DNA from: Apostichopus japonicus
Lineage: Eukaryota; Echinodermata; Holothuroidea; Aspidochirotida; Stichopodidae
Length of the DNA stretch: 64,000 nt
Direction of reading: 5' to 3'
Assembly (NCBI RefSeq): GCF_037975245.1
Contig: NC_092562.1
Span: 3,073,001-3,137,000 of the forward strand
In this document: positions 14,031 through 27,532 of the stretch, one piece after another
How positions within the stretch are numbered: position 1 is the stretch's first letter
Layout of the letters: each line of letters begins with the position of its first letter
The notes under the pieces: generated by a model
Told to the model about the DNA's origin: nothing
The model's database searches: none
The model's input: only the letters and a program-made list of their open reading frames with translations
Position numbers and translations under genes: made by a program

Positions 14031-15339
14031 CAGGGACGTAGCTAATGCATGATGATTGGGGGTTTAGTGGCTGAAATTCCAACTGGATGGGTTTTGAAGC
14101 CAGAAAATTCCGACTGCTGCCTTGTACCCCCCCCCCCCCCCGCACTATACTCGTCAACGATACGGTCAGTGTCAGTCAGACACCCTATCTTTCGCGACTG
14201 CACTTTTGTTCCAAACTTTTCTCGGTACATTTGTACCACTGGCCCTCACTTTACAAACTTATCAATCACTCTGGTTAAGCGAGTAAGCAACTGAGTACAA
14301 GTTATCTGCTTGATAAGCTACATAGACTACTGACTAAAAAAGCTATGTTAATGTAACAAAGGGGAAACTTTTTTTCGAAAATTATATTCGACGACATAGT
14401 GAATTACCCAAAAATACAGTGCTTTTTCCTAGCGGGCTTAATATTATTTTCTTGGGGGTGGGGGTGGGGCTATTTATCACTCACATGAATAAAAAAAAAC
14501 ATTGTTCACTTCATTCCAACTGAGCATTTGGAATGATGTGAACAATTAAACATTTTGCAGAAAAATGTTGAGTTGACGTTATACGATAAGTTGTCAATTA
14601 AACATTTTGCAGAAATTTTTTCAATTGCTCAATTGGAATGAAGTAAACAATTGAACATTTTGCCAAAAATGTCCAATTGACGAGATAAGATAAGTTGTCA
14701 ATTAAACATTTCTCAGAAAAGTTTTTCAATTGTTCTTATGGAATGAAGTAAACAAATGAACATTTTGCAGCAAAAAATGACTAATTGACGAGATTTGATT
14801 AGTTTTCAATTAAACATTTTTCACAAAATTGTTCAATTACTCATTTAAAGCAAGTAAGCAATGCAACATTTTTCTGTTTTTTGATAACATTTTATCTTGT
14901 TATCTAAACAATTTACAGAAAAATTTCACCTTATGGGGCAAAGTTTTTCTTATGTTGATGGCATTTTTAAGCTTCCGTAGATTAGCATTGAGCGTTTTAA
15001 TAGTATATGTTGTGCAGAAGTTCTATTAGGCATTTTTTTTTAGAGTATTCAAAATCATACGAAGTTTTGTATGGTGGAGTATAAAGATCGCGACATACAA
15101 TTTCTCATTGTGACAAGGAAATCGTAGCAAATATGACTGATTCAAGGTCAATTTTGACCGAAAATTTTAGGTCACTACAAGAATATTTGAAAATTCGAGT
15201 GCGCCAGTCGGAAAAATTCGAGTGCGACAGTCGGAAATTCCGACTGTCGCACAAAAATTTTCCAACTTTCGTCAGTTTTACCAAGATTGGGGGGGGGGGG
15301 GGGATGAGACACCCCACACCCCCTCTAGCGACGTCCTTG
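14031..15339. mobile_element. hAT-like MITE, 1.3 kb, nested in the array spacer
   Basis: Ends CAGGGACGTAGCTA and, at the right, TAGCGACGTCCTTG form imperfect inverted repeats. They are flanked by GCTAGATA (14023-14030) and GCTAGATT (15340-15347), a 7/8 match for an 8-bp target duplication as made by hAT transposases. The interior has poly-C and poly-G runs near its ends, a ~108-bp tandem repeat (14500-14850), and a perfect 13-bp hairpin at 15222-15252. No transposase frame. Confidence 0.75.
14500..14950. repeat. ~108-bp tandem repeat with CAATTAAACATTTTGCAG core
   Basis: Units recur near 14582, 14690 and 14798 (AAGTTGTCAATTAAACATT...) with decaying identity, followed by a unique tail ending GCTTCCGTA. 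The last unit plus tail recurs at about 62673-62882, so this sequence belongs to a dispersed family. Confidence 0.75.
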
Positions 15340-15347
15340 GCTAGATT

Positions 15348-16204
15348 ATGGACGTTATAATTAATAATTAGGTAGAACTGAATGAAAGGAAATCAACTAA
15401 AAAGTCACACTAACTCTGGTCTATGTTTAGTTGGAATAAACCCAGTGAGACTTTTTATGGTGGATTTGCCTTCTACACTCCAATAGAAACTTTCTATTGA
15501 AAAATCGCTAAGAGAAAGAACAAGCACATGCATGGGAACACGATAAAATCAAAATGCATAGAATGGCACTATAGGGTAACTTGGATGGTTCATTACCAAC
15601 TATGGCTAATGGAGATCATAAATAAATCAGAAAGGGATTTCGGCATAAAATATATGTCTGGGTAGACCTATTTCACTTGAAGACTATTTTGCTAAATAAA
15701 CTATTAAAGTCAGTTTATCTCCGCTTGACCCGAGATGACTGATTGTCTGTTTATAGCTCCATGGTCAGCTCTACAATGTAGCAGTGGAATCTTTCAGAAT
15801 CTACGATGGGGGTTAAAGCGTTCAAAACCACTTTCAAGAAGAGAGGCAAGAACACTTCTTTGTTCTTTGAATCTGTAAATATGTGAAGGGTTGACGGGTG
15901 AAATGAATAAAAGAAATAAAATTTAGTTCTATAAACGAATAATTAAAACAAAAACGTTTTCAGTTCGTTGCCAGTCTACAGAAATCACTTCATTCTGAAA
16001 ATGTAGTTGCGCTAAGGGCCCTCCCCCCCCCCCCCCCCCAAAAAAAAAGAAGAAGAGTGCGCGTGTGTTTCTCCGGAATGGGAAGGAAACTTTGTATGCT
16101 GATGATTGTAAAGCACCAATAAGCATTAAACTTGCGAGCCAAAGGTGTTGCTTTTGTTTTGTATCACCACACTGGTACAGACGTAGAGTTGAAATTCAAA
16201 AAAG
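15348..16204. other. Spacer between inverted arrays, right part
   Basis: No gene seen. A poly-C run followed by A-rich sequence lies at 16021-16050. Confidence 0.5.
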
Positions 16205-19200
16205 AAGATATTGATGAATCTACTGGATAATGATTGTGCATTAGTCGTTTGTATTGGTCAAATACTCTTTGGACCGGGTAAGACGCATTATGGAACTCTT
16301 CAACAATGTCCTTAGAATTCATAAGACCAATTGGTTGGGTGGTCCGAGGCGTGCTGGTCTTCACAAGGGCCTAAACATATTTGCAGGTCCATTAACATTC
16401 ATTAACGAAGTAATGATTTAGTGGTCATTTAAATTGGTCAAGCACTCTTTGGACCGGGCAAGACGCATCATGGTACCGTTCTACAATGTTCTTGGACTTC
16501 CTGTGATCTATTGGTTAGGTGGTCCAAGGCGTGATGGTCTTGATTGGGGCCCAAAGCTTTTTCGTGGTCCCTTTACACTCATTGAAGAAGTAATGATTTA
16601 GTGGTCATTTAAATTGGTCAAGCACTCTTTGGACCGGGCAAGACGCATTATGGTACTCTTCTACAATGTCCTTAGAGTACATGTTACCCATTGGTTAGGT
16701 GGTCCAAAGCGTGCTGCATGGATTAGGGCCCAAATTTTTTTCGCGGTCCCTTTGCACTCATTTAATAAGTAATGATTTAAAGGTCAGTTTAATTGGTCAA
16801 GCACGCTTTGGACCGGGCAAGACGCATTATGGTACTATTCTACAATGTCTTTAGAGTACATTTTACCGATTGGTTAGGTGGTCCAAACCGTGCTGCATGG
16901 ATTAGGGCCCAAAGTTTTTTCGCGGTCCCTTTGCACTCATTTAATAAGTAATGATTTAAAGGTCAGTTTAATTGGTCAAGCACGCTTTGGACCGGGCAAG
17001 ACGCATTATGGTACTATTCTACAATGTCTTTAGAGTACATTTTACCGATTGGTTAGGTGGTCCAAAGCGTGCTGCATGGATGAGGGCCCAAAGCTTTTTC
17101 GTGGTCCTGTTACACTCGATGATGTAGTAATGATTTAGTGGTCATTTAAATTGGTCAAGCACGCTTTGGACCGGGCAAGACGCATTATGGTACTCTTCTA
17201 CAATGTCCTTAGAGTACATGTTACCCATTGGTTAGGTGGTCCAAAGCGTGCTGCATGGATTAGGGCCCAAAGCTTTTTCATGGTCCAATTACACTCATTG
17301 AAGAAGTAATGATTTAATGGTCATTTAAATTGGTCAAGCACTCTTTGGACCGGGCAAGACGCATTATGGTACTCTTCTACAATGTCCTTAGAGTTTATAT
17401 TACCCATTGGTTAGGTGGTCCAAAGCGTGCTGCATGGATGAGGGCCCAAAGCTTTTCGTGGTCCCGTTTCACTCATTAAAGAAGTAATGATTTAGTGGTC
17501 ATTTAAATTGGTCAAGCACTCTTTGGACCGGGCAAGACGCATTATGGTACTCTTCTACAATGTCCTTAGAGTACATGTTACCCATTGGTTAGGTGGTCCA
17601 AAGCGTGCTGCATGGATTAGGGCCCAAAGCTTTTTCATGGTCCAATTACACTCATTGAAGAAGTAATGATTTAATGGTCATTTAAATTGGTCAAGCACTC
17701 TTTGGACCGGGCAAGACGCATTATGGTACTCTTCTACAATGTCCTTAGAGTTTATATTACCCATTGGTTAGGTGGTCCAAAGCGTGCTGCATGGATGAGG
17801 GCCCAAAGCTTTTCGTGGTCCCGTTTCACTCATTAAAGAAGTAATGATTTAGTGGTCATTTAAATTGGTCAAGCACTCTTTGGACCGGGCAAGACGCATT
17901 ATGGTACTCTTCTACAATGTCCTTAGAGTTTATATTACCCATTGGTTAGGTGGTCCAAAGCGTGCTGCATGGATTAGGGCCCAAAGCTTTTCGTGGTCCC
18001 GTTTCACTCATTAAAGAAGTAATGATTTAGTGGTCATTTAAATTGGTCAAGCACGCTTTGGACCGGGCAAGACGCATTATGGTGCTCTTCTACAATGTCC
18101 TTAGAGTACATGTTACCCATTGGTTAGGTGGTCCAAAGCGTGCTGCATGGATTAGGGCCCAAAGCTTTTTCTTGGTCCAATTACACTCATTAAAGAAGTA
18201 ATGATTTAGTGGTCATTTAAATTGGTCAAGCACTCTTTGGACCTGGCAAGACGCATTATGGTACTCTTCTACAATGTCCTTAGAGTTTATATTACCCATT
18301 GGTTAGGTGGTCCAAGGCGTGCTGCATGGATTAGGGCCCAAAGCTTTTCGTGGTCCCGTTTCACTCATTAAAGAAGTAATGATTTAGTGGTCATTCAAAT
18401 TGGTCAAGCACGCTTTGGACCGGGCAAGACGCATTATGGTACTCTTCTACAATGTCCTTAGAGTTCATGTTAACCATCGGTTTGGTGGTCCAAAGCGTGC
18501 TGCATGGATTAGGGCCCAAAGCTTTTTCGTGGTCCCGTTACACTCGATGATGAAGTAATGATTTAGTGGTCATTTAAATTGGTCAAGCACTCTTTGGACC
18601 GGGCAAGACGCATTATGGTACCCTTCTACAATGTCCTTAGAGTTTATATTACCCATTGGTTAGGTGGTCCAAAGCGTGCTGCATGGATTAGGACCCATAG
18701 CTTTTCGTGGTCCCGTTTCACTCATTAAAGAAGTAATGATTTAGTGGTCATTTAAATTGGTCAAGCACGCTTTGGACCGGGCAAGACGCATTATGGTACT
18801 CTTCTACAATGTCCTTAGAGTTCATGTTAACCATCGGTTTGGTGGTCCAAAGCGTGCTGCATGGATTAGGGCCCAAAGCTTTTTCGTGGTCCCGTTACAC
18901 TCGATGATGAAGTAATGATTTAATGGTCAGTTTAATTGGTCAAGCACGCTTTGGACCGGGCAAGACGCATTATGGTGCTCTTCTACAATGTCCTTAGAGT
19001 TCATGTTAACCATCGGTTTGGTGGTCCAAAGCGTGCTGCATGGATTAGGGCCCAAAGCTTTTTCGTGGTCCCGTTACACTCATTGATGAAGTAGTAATTT
19101 AGTGGTCATTTTAATTGGTCAAGCACTCTTTGGACCGGGCAAGACGCATTATGGTACTCTTTTACAATGTCCTTAGAGTTCATGTTAACCATCAGTTAGG

Positions 19201-20453
19201 TGGTCCAAGGCGTGCTGCATGGATTAGGGCCCAAAGCTTTTCGTGGTCCCGTTTCACTCATTAAAGAAGTAATGATTTAGTGGTCATTTAAATTGGTCAA
19301 GCACGCTTTGGACCGGGCAAGACGCATTATGGTAATCTTCTACAATGTCCTTAGAGTACATGTTACCCATTGGTTAGGTGGTCCAAAGCGTGCTGCATGG
19401 ATTAGGGCCCAAAGCTTTTTCATGGTCCAATTACACTCATTGAAGAAGTAATGATTTAGTGGTCATTTAAATTGGTCAAGCACTCTTTGGACCGGGCAAG
19501 ACGCATTATGGTACTCTTCTACAATGTCCTTAGAGTTTATATTACCCATTGGTTAGGTGGTCCAAAGCGTGCTGCATGGATTAGGGCCCAAAGCTTTTTC
19601 GTGGTCCCGTTACACTCATTGATGAAGTAGTAATTTAGTGGTCATTTTAATTGGTCAAGCACTCTTTGGACCGGGCAAGACGCATTATGGTACTCTTCTA
19701 CAATGTCCTTAGAGTTAATGTTACCCATTGGTTAGGTGGTCCAAGGCGTGCTGCATGGATTAGGGCCCAAAGCTTTTTCGTGGTCCCGTTACACTCATTA
19801 AAGAAGTAATGATTTAGTGGTCATTTATATTGGTCAAGCACGCTTTGGACCGGGCAAGACGCATTATGTTACCCTTCTACAAGGTCCTTAGACTTCCTAT
19901 GACCCATTGGTTAGGCGGTCCAAGACGTGCTGGTTTTGATTAGGGGCCCAAATGTTTTTATTTCAGTTCCCGTTACATTTATTTACAAAAATGTTGATTT
20001 AATGGTCATTTTAATTGGTCAAACACTCTTTGGACCGGGCAAGACGCATTATGGTATCCTTCTACAATGTGTTAAGAATTCATATGACCCATTGGTAAGG
20101 TGGTCCAAGGCGTGCTAGTCTTGATTAGGGCCTAAAGTGATTTTTTCTGGTCCAGTTACATTAATTTAAGAACTGATGAAGTACTGGTCATTTTAGTTGG
20201 TCAAGAACTATTTGGACCGGGCAAGATGCATTATGGTACCCTTCCACATAGTCGTTACAGTTCATATGACCCATGGGCCATTGATAAAACCTCTTTCCAC
20301 GACCATATGTTGAACATCTTGTAAGAAGCTTTTGTCTTGCCAGAGGTGTTACGTCGATATCATTGTCGAATACGTAACTGAATAGCTAGCTCAGTTACTC
20401 ATACGCGAATATCGAACGAGGAACGGGGAATAAGTATCTAACTTCACACCGGT
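16205..20453 (-). repeat. Right arm of inverted array: about 23 copies of the ~178-bp repeat
   Basis: Same unit as at 10478-12738, in opposite orientation. TTGGACCGGGCAAGACGC anchors run from about 16266 to 20213 at ~179-bp spacing, 23 in all. Several pairs of adjacent units repeat as longer blocks (for example 17340-17520 and 17700-17880), showing recent block duplication. The outer edge 20300-20453 matches 10478-10620 inverted, ending at a shared CACCGGTG. The short frame at 19927-20118 is incidental. Confidence 0.9.
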
Positions 20454-21340
20454 GACATTCCTTCACGGTCGACTTGCTTACTGTAAGAAGTATTAACCGT
20501 TTTTTCTCATGAAAGCTTGATAGTCTGAAGTTATTATAACATGTGCTTTTAGTATACTGCCAAAAGAGTAAGTTGTTGTATTTGTATTGATATTTTATGT
20601 AGAAGTAACGGAAAATTTAGTATGTTTAGTTTGGTCTAATTGCACGTTTTTTTTTTCTGTCCAATGTAGTGCAGGGTTCACTTGCGCGAATTCAAATTAT
20701 TCTGTTTATGTATGTGTATATGCATCGATTCTTAGATTATGATGTTTTTTTGACATTTATTTGTAATTCAAGCATATCTGTTTAGTAGCAAAGTTTAAAG
20801 GTTAAGATTAATTAGTTTTCTCTTTTTGATCCTAGATTGAATGAAACTCATTGACGTAAATAATAGATCAGATGATACAGTTTAACGCAGTTGCTAAAAC
20901 TCTGGGTATTCTCTAGTCTTCGCCGGTCCATTATATACTTTAGTACTACTAGTAAGACTAAATCAAAACGACCGAAAGACAAACTTAGTGTAACAAAGTA
21001 CTGATTCTCCTCTAGCCTAGGTCTAAACAGGCTTGTTATGTGAGCAAGCAAAATAACAACTAAAAACGATTAGGCCTATAAATAAGTTGGCTCAGTGCAT
21101 TTCTGTTTCTAAAATTTTATATTTTTAAAGATCATAAAAACAAACAAAGATTTAGCCCATGTTTGATTCTGGTTGCAATGGTGATGACACTCTCGTTCAA
21201 ATTTTCAGCTTTATACAGTCTGCTTCAAACTTTGGGATTGTTTTTTGAGACTGTAGTGGAAGCAAATCTCACATAACTTTGTGGTGACAACTTTATTTAA
21301 TTTTTTTTTTCAAATGATGAATACTTTGCTGTTTCTTTTT
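20454..21340. other. Unique interior sequence of the large element
   Basis: AT-rich. Nothing recognisable on either strand. Confidence 0.5.
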
Positions 21341-21350
21341 TCCAGCAGGA

Positions 21351-21560
21351 ATTGAAAAGCCAAATATCTAAGTCAAGGGTGAGGTTTCCTGTGATGTACG
21401 ACACCAGTGTGGAGGCAACAACAGAAGAGGAGAACTGTGTTATATATGGCTTAAAGACATGTTTTAAGATGATATATTGGTACCCTTCGCAGAACAAAAG
21501 AGTTTATCCAAGAGTCCAAAAAGCAAAGGAACAAATACCATAGAGAAAATAGATGGAAGA
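21351..21560 (+). other. Exon-like segment inside the large element
   Basis: A T-rich tract and CAG (TTTTTTCCAGCAG) precede an open frame of about 60 codons, and GGAAGAGTGAGT near 21560 is a good donor in an overlapping frame. A second exon-like start, CTGTTCACAG|GTCAATAATGG, lies at 23481, with AATAAA at 23796. The peptide matches no family I know. It could be the remnant of a transposon-borne or captured gene, or chance. Confidence 0.2.
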
Positions 21561-21697
21561 GTGAGTTTAACTATTGTACCCAACTGTTTAATGATATTTA
21601 AGATACTTTTCATAACCTGTTTTAAAAAAAAACAGTCTAGTATATCATTTACGTGCAAGCTTCATAAGTTTGGTCAAATTTTCACTGATCTGTAGAG

Positions 21698-23224
21698 CGG
21701 GAGTCCAGAGGGTTTGGTTAGCTGGGAAGGTAACCAATTGCCTGGTACATCACAATGTTCACAATGCATTCCTGTATATGAAACCTGACGACTGGCAAAC
21801 CGACTGTGGTGGATGTGGCTGGGAGAGCAATTTTAAAGTCACCTAATAGCTAACCTAGTTCAGCTTTCTTGGTAACCACATCAAAGTAAGTACAATGTGT
21901 CAGGTATAGCCCCAAGAGCAACAAATGGCCATCGCCAGTAATTACCAGTGGGATACCCCTGCCAGTGATCTATAATTGACCCCTCATGGCTGACCTAGGT
22001 CAGCTCATGAGGTAACCACTTGAAACCTACTGGAAAATGTTGGTTAGGACTTCAGATACAAGGGATGGGCATTGCCAGTAATTTTTATTGGTGGGGTACC
22101 CCTGCCAGTAGACCCCCAATATGCCCATCCCCTCATTGACCTAGGTGCGCTCATGATTTGACCAGTTGAAACCTACAGGAAAATGATAGGTATCACTTCA
22201 TATGTAAGGATGGGCATTTCCAGTATTTTATATTGGTGGGCCACCACTGCCAGAGTCTGCCCATCCCTTACATATAGAATCCTGTCAATAATTTTCCAGT
22301 AGTTTTCAACTGGTTAAATCATGAGCTGACCCAGATCAATGAGGGGGGGGGGGGGGGCATTTTGGGGGTCTACTGGCAGGGGTACCCCACTAATATAAAT
22401 TACTGGAAATGCCCATCCCTTACATATAGAGTCCTGCCAATCATTTTACAGTAGTTTTCAACTGGTTACCTCATGAGCTAATCTAGGTCAATGGGGGATG
22501 GGCATTTTGGGGGTCTACTGGCAGGGTTACCCCACCAATGTAAATGACTGGAAATGCCCATCCCTTACATATGAAGTGATACCTATCATTTTCCAGTAAT
22601 TTTTCAACTGGTTATCTCATGAGCTGACCTAGGTCAATGAGGGAATGGGCATTTTGGGGGTCTACTGGCAGGGGTACCCCCCCCCCCTCAATATAAATTA
22701 CTGGAAATGCCCATCCCTTACATATGAAGTGATACCATTTTCCAGTAGTTTTCAACTGGTTACATCATGAGCTCATCTAGGTCAATGGGGGATGGGCATT
22801 TTGGGGGTCTACTGGCAGGGGTACCCCACCAATAAAAATTACTGGCAATGCCCATCAGTTGTATCTGAAGTCCTAACCAACATTTCCAGTAGGTTTCAAG
22901 TGGTTACCTCATGAGCTGACCTAGGTCAGCCTTGAGGGGTCAATTATAGATCACTGGCAGGGGTACCCCACCACCAATAATTACTGGCAATGGCCATTTG
23001 TTGCTCTTGGGGCCATACCTGACACATTGTACTTACTTTGATGTGTTACCATGAAAACTGATCTAGGTTAGCTATCAGGTGACTTTAAAATTGCTCTCCC
23101 AGCCACACCCACCACAGTAGGTTTGCCAGTCGTCAGGTTTCATATACAGGAATGCACTGTGAACATTGTGATGTACAAGGCAATTGGTAACCTTCCCAGC
23201 TAACCAAACCCTCTGGGATCCCGG
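21698..23224. mobile_element. Foldback MITE with inverted internal arrays, 1.5 kb
   Basis: The left arm, CAGAGGGTTTGGTTAGCTGG and about 150 further bases, recurs in reverse complement at 23070-23224, very similar. The terminal sequence is GGGATCCC at the right and GGGAGTCC at the left. Inside, units of about 148 bp (anchor TCATGAGCTGACCTAGGTCA; others carry GATGGGCATTTTGGGGG and ACTGGCAGGGGTACCCC) run in one orientation on the left and the opposite on the right, with the switch near 22270. No coding capacity and no clear target duplication. Superfamily unknown. Confidence 0.75.
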
Positions 23225-23850
23225 TCTATTGGGATCATTATTAACATGATTAACATAATTATTAAGCTTTGAGAAATAATTTGGTGTTATGCTGTGCAAA
23301 GCTAATAATAATTTGGTAAAGCTGCTATTCCTGGCTTATAATTTGAGGGACCTAGATTTAAATGTATACCTCCCAATATGTTATAAAATTTTAATGTAAA
23401 TGTATGTTTATGATAATGTGAGTTATCATGTGCTATATTTGTATCTGTGCTTACACGTATATCATATTTTCTGTTCACAGGTCAATAATGGTGCAGATTT
23501 TGGCTTCCTGAAGACAAGTGGGAGGCCATTTGTAGTTAAGAGAAACACTCTTTGTTTGTGAAGACTTAACTGGTGTCGATTTGGGGTACCACTTTAAAAC
23601 GAAAGTCATGAGGAACCCTTGCCCAAGATTCAACTTTGCATTATTGTGCAGTGCTATACTTGCGATTCATGTTTGATCCATTAACTTGTCTTAACTTTGT
23701 TGGAAAAAAAACAGATTTTCAGATTTTATTTACAGTGATTTCTTCTCTATCTGTCGAAAGTCAGCCTTTGTAGACATCAGAAGTTTTATCAGAAATAAAT
23801 ACTGCCAACGTACACATTATTAGTGTTTCTTCTGCTCTCTTTTCTTTCAG
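23225..23850. other. Unique interior, right part of the large element
   Basis: Contains the weak exon-like segment starting at 23481 and AATAAA at 23796. Otherwise nothing is recognised. Confidence 0.4.
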
Positions 23851-23859
23851 TGATGCTAG

Positions 23860-24225
23860 TCAGTAAAACTAGTCGGGTTCAATTCTTTCAGTGATTCTAG
23901 TCAGTGCAACTAGTCAGTCGATACCGACTGAGAAAGGTTAGTCGGGAGAGGCACCATCCTGACTAATGTAAAACCTGCTATAAACTAGTCGGTGGCTCAT
24001 ATAAATTAGTCGGTAAAGACCGACTAATGTCACCAACTAATGTAACTGACTAATATACATTTACCGACTACCAAATTGTTGATCGACTAAGCTGACGGAC
24101 TAAGATGACCGACTAAGAAATCCAACTGACTAAGGAATGAATTAGTCGGTATAGCAACTGACTAAGGCTATGTTAGTCGGGAGAGGCACCAGATGGACTA
24201 ACGTTATGTTAGTCGGTGAACCAAT
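23860..24225. repeat. Right subterminal TTAGTCGG repeat cluster
   Basis: About 22 copies of TTAGTCGGT / ACCGACTAA variants in both orientations, spaced roughly 10-20 bases. It mirrors the cluster at the left end and is denser. Confidence 0.8.
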
Positions 24226-24241
24226 TTAAGTTTTCAGTGTA

Positions 24242-24582
24242 TTGGTATGTTTTGGGATTCTTTCTCTCTGGTATGTGAAGCTGCTCAGTCTCCATGAGAG
24301 ACAGCATTAACTTTCAAAGAACCTCTTCATGGTAAGTGGCAATCCCTGCTTTCTTCAAGAATAATATGCGTGATAATATGTAGAATGGGCGTACCTAGAA
24401 TTCTATCAGGGGGGAGGGGAACTTTTTTTTTTTACTTTTTCAACTTATAACTCTATCGAATGTTAATCTAAAATCATGTATAACTATTCTCTGTCCACCA
24501 AATGCAGTTGTTTAATCGAATATTGTTCTACTATACAGAAGAAAGTTTGAATTTTTTGTTAAGTTCTGTTTGAATTTCAATT
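24242..24582. other. Short flank between transposon and duplicated segment
   Basis: Near 24388 the words GGGCGTACCTAGAATTCTATCAGGG resemble the left end of hAT-like MITEs seen at 29932. No matching right end found. Confidence 0.4.
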
Positions 24583-25763
24583 TAGGGATGTTGTTGGTAA
24601 TAACTACAACAGTTTGTTGGACAAACATGTACGTTATCACTCTACGCTATATGATTCCTTTCCTTTTCTCGTGATTATTCAGTGAAATTGGTGTGCGCAC
24701 TGCAAATATCCTGAAAAAAATAAATACAGTTGAGCTTGTATATGTTGAATGTATGTCTAGCTGCTTCATCACTTCTGTTTTCTCATTATTTATTATTTGC
24801 TTTCCGTATAGCCTTATTTAGGCTCTTCTTGTTTTAACCTGTGAGGCGCGGTATATATGCTCTCATGACAAATATAAGGGTGCGTCGCCACTTAACCCAT
24901 GCACAATAGCCAGCAATGAAAAGCTCAATGATACAACAACATTCAACGATGTGTTACATCTCTAACTTCACCAGCATCAGCCCTCTACCCCCACCCACCC
25001 AAACCGTCTACCGTGACACACACGCACACTTACAGTTCCATGATCACCCGTGTGATTTGTCCACAAATAATTACGCACAGTCCTTCAATAAACCACCACA
25101 CTTTTACACTAATATTCGTAATTACAGTGAAAGTGTCGCAATTTTACTAAGTTAATTTAACTACTTCAGCCACTGGAACATCAACATGGATCACTTTGCA
25201 AACTAAACGGCCGACCTTATTTAGAACGTTAGCAGAACCACATAGCCGATTATGATACCCATTTTATGGTTGGTTCAAAGCTACAATACCTGTGTTTAAA
25301 TAACGTTGCTAAGAGATATACCACTCTAAATGTTCTAGCATAGGTTGTTGAATTCTTGACGCTTTAGGGTACTGTGATGAAAAATAATTTTGCTTTATAT
25401 AAAGCATCATTTTTTGTGAAGGTTTAATGGAAGAATTCAATGTTCACCGAAGGATCTGAAATTTTACAACGTTTACGATTTTTTTCGCAGAACAGGTCGC
25501 CTACGTACTAATGGATGTAGGACCAAGGCTACAGTGCACTATGCCTAGGCCTAGCATTAGGCCTATACCAAATAAGTGTCGATAGCCGAACAATGCTGAA
25601 CTACAGTAATACTACTAGACTACATTGTTCTCTGCACAACTCAGACGGTTCTGGACTGGTTTGCTGCGCTATATTTTGAATGAGTCGCTGCATGCTTCAA
25701 TTCACTCATATTGTCTAACTAGTTATAATAGACTTAAGCCTCACTGTACATTAGTGTACTTAA
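24583..25763 (+). repeat. Long duplicated segment, copy B, starting with a GPCR TM6 exon relic
   Basis: Counterpart of 1-1163. Here the acceptor is intact (CAATTTAG|GG) and the phase-1 frame reads through a TM6-like stretch with CWTN in place of CWTP, then hits TGA after about 29 codons, with no TM7. It is therefore a truncated terminal exon or pseudogene relic of the same receptor family. Downstream 1.1 kb is non-coding in both copies. Confidence 0.85.
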
Positions 25764-25996
25764 GTGACATTTCCTCTTGCACATAGCCTGGCTTCACTGA
25801 TGGAAAACATTCTCATTGATTTTAAATAGAAAAGCAGGCCCTCTGCAGCACATCTTTCAGTTGCTTAGCTTGCAGCAAACACCCAAGCATATCATGGCTA
25901 AGGCAAAAATAATGCTCTTGACATCAGTTAACTAGCCTAGGACCTATTCTCATGAAGTCTTCATTGACAGAAATTGGTCGAACAGCACAGATAAGA

Positions 25997-27328
25997 ATGA
26001 ATATCTTTGAGGGGAAAACACTATGGAGACTAACAGAAGAACAGGAATCTCCTGTTGATGTTAAGGAGACTTTAAAAGACAAAGTAGTGGGACTCTATTT
26101 CACAGCTAAATGGAGCCCTCCTTGTCAAGAATTCATGCCACTCTTGTGTGAAGTCTACCAACAACTTATCGAAAGAAAACTACCCTTTGAGATTGTTCAC
26201 ATTTCATGTGACAAAGATCAAGTTGAAATGAAGGAAACTTTGCAAAAGTTTAGGGTGTGCTGGCCATACCTTGGATTTGCAGACAAACATACAAGGTTAG
26301 AGCATGCATGCACCTGTTTATCAAATTATTTGTTGAAGTTAGTATTAATTTATTACAACTATTCAAACTCAAAAGCTGTATGACAATCTAATTAAGCCCC
26401 ACATTGAGCCAAATAAGGTTGATTCAGGAAATTTGTCACAGATCAAGTTAATTCTAAGAAGAAGACCTAGTATCAGTTGATCAATTTCCAGGGACAGTTT
26501 TCAAAGCAACTGAGAAGATTCACTCAAAAAAAGAATCACTTAAACTCTGAAGATTTTGGACAATTTTGATACCAATCTCTCTCACATCATTCCCATGTAA
26601 ATTATGAAGTCCAGGAGAAGCAGGCACAAGATACTTTAAGAACAAACAACCTACAATTCAACAGGTTGGATCCAAGATTTATTAAGATGGGGAGTGGCCC
26701 TGGGGTTGACAAAATGACTCTCTGTGTACATAGGGGGTTTTGGGGAGACCCCCCCCCACCAAAGAAACAAAAAAGAATAAAATAATGATAACAATATTAA
26801 GAAATCAGTAAATAAATTTCAAAGAGCTAAAATCTACTCTAATTCTTTTTAGTGAAGTTGAAAATTGTGGTATACCCCCAGCATGCACACCCCAATCCCT
26901 CCCCTAGATCTGCTGAACCATATTACCCACCTCTCCTCCTCATCCCCCAAGAAAAAAAAATGCAACATGGTAAGTTTAGATTTAGAATTCAGTGATCAGC
27001 CTTAGGTTACATGTCACTGTATTTTCAATCCATCCATTGACAGCTAAACTTGAAAAGTAGAAGAGAAATAAAATATAAGTTTGTGTGTACATGGAATTAT
27101 AGTTCTTTCATTATGATGCAATCATTGTCACTCTTAAATAGTTCTCCTTTCTTTTTTCCTTTTGAATCCTGAAGTGATCTTGTTGAACAATTCAACATAA
27201 TAGCAGTTCCCAAGCTGATCATCTTGTCTCCAGATGGTGAGGTAATATCAGAGACGGGTCGTAAGGAGGTGGCAGACAGAGGTATCGTGTGTTTCAAATT
27301 CTGGCAAAATGCAGCAAAGATTGATTGA
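25997..27328 (+). CDS. Nucleoredoxin-like thioredoxin-fold protein (NXNL type), two exons
   Basis: Exon 1 to 26295 (donor AAG|GTTAGA) joins exon 2 27175-27328 (acceptor CCTGAAG) in phase 2, giving 150 residues from the Met at 25997. An upstream in-frame ATG at 25952 would add 15. The fold is clear: N-terminal segment with a Trp, a hydrophobic strand ending in the active-site region WSPPC (39-43), a long helix, a second strand, then in exon 2 the cis-proline motif AVPK, a DGEVIS turn and GRKEVADRG. Length and layout fit rod-derived cone viability factor relatives, which act as redox or trophic proteins. The first cysteine of CxxC is serine, so classical dithiol chemistry is unlikely. Intron 1 is 879 bp. 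The start choice is a judgement from usual family length. Confidence 0.85.
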
Positions 27329-27532
27329 AACCATATACAGTACAGTACATAGAGACATAGCAAGAGAGAGGTGGAGAGAGGGGGAGAAGAAACACCATTC
27401 AGATCTAATGTTAAGTTAAAATAGAAAAGAAAAAGAGGCTTTCAGTTTGTTATGTTTCATAATACTCCATATTACTGTAATGTGTTATGTGATTTTTGCC
27501 GTCTTTATAGGCTGCAAGAGTAATATTATTAA

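Larger units (their letters stand above)
9493..24239. mobile_element. Large CACTA/CMC-like DNA transposon, 14.7 kb, apparently non-autonomous
   Basis: Left end CACTGAAAAAATAAAC follows TA (9491-9492). The right end, read in reverse complement, is CACTGAAAACTTAAATTGG and is followed by TA (24240-24241). Both subterminal zones hold dense short copies of TTAGTCGGT and its complement in both orientations (about 11 at 9510-9750, about 22 at 23860-24225). CACTG termini, a 2-bp target duplication and bidirectional subterminal repeats are hallmarks of the EnSpm/CACTA and related Mirage lineages. No transposase frame is visible. The interior holds two opposed repeat arrays and at least two nested elements. 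The single-element reading is inference from matching ends. Confidence 0.65.
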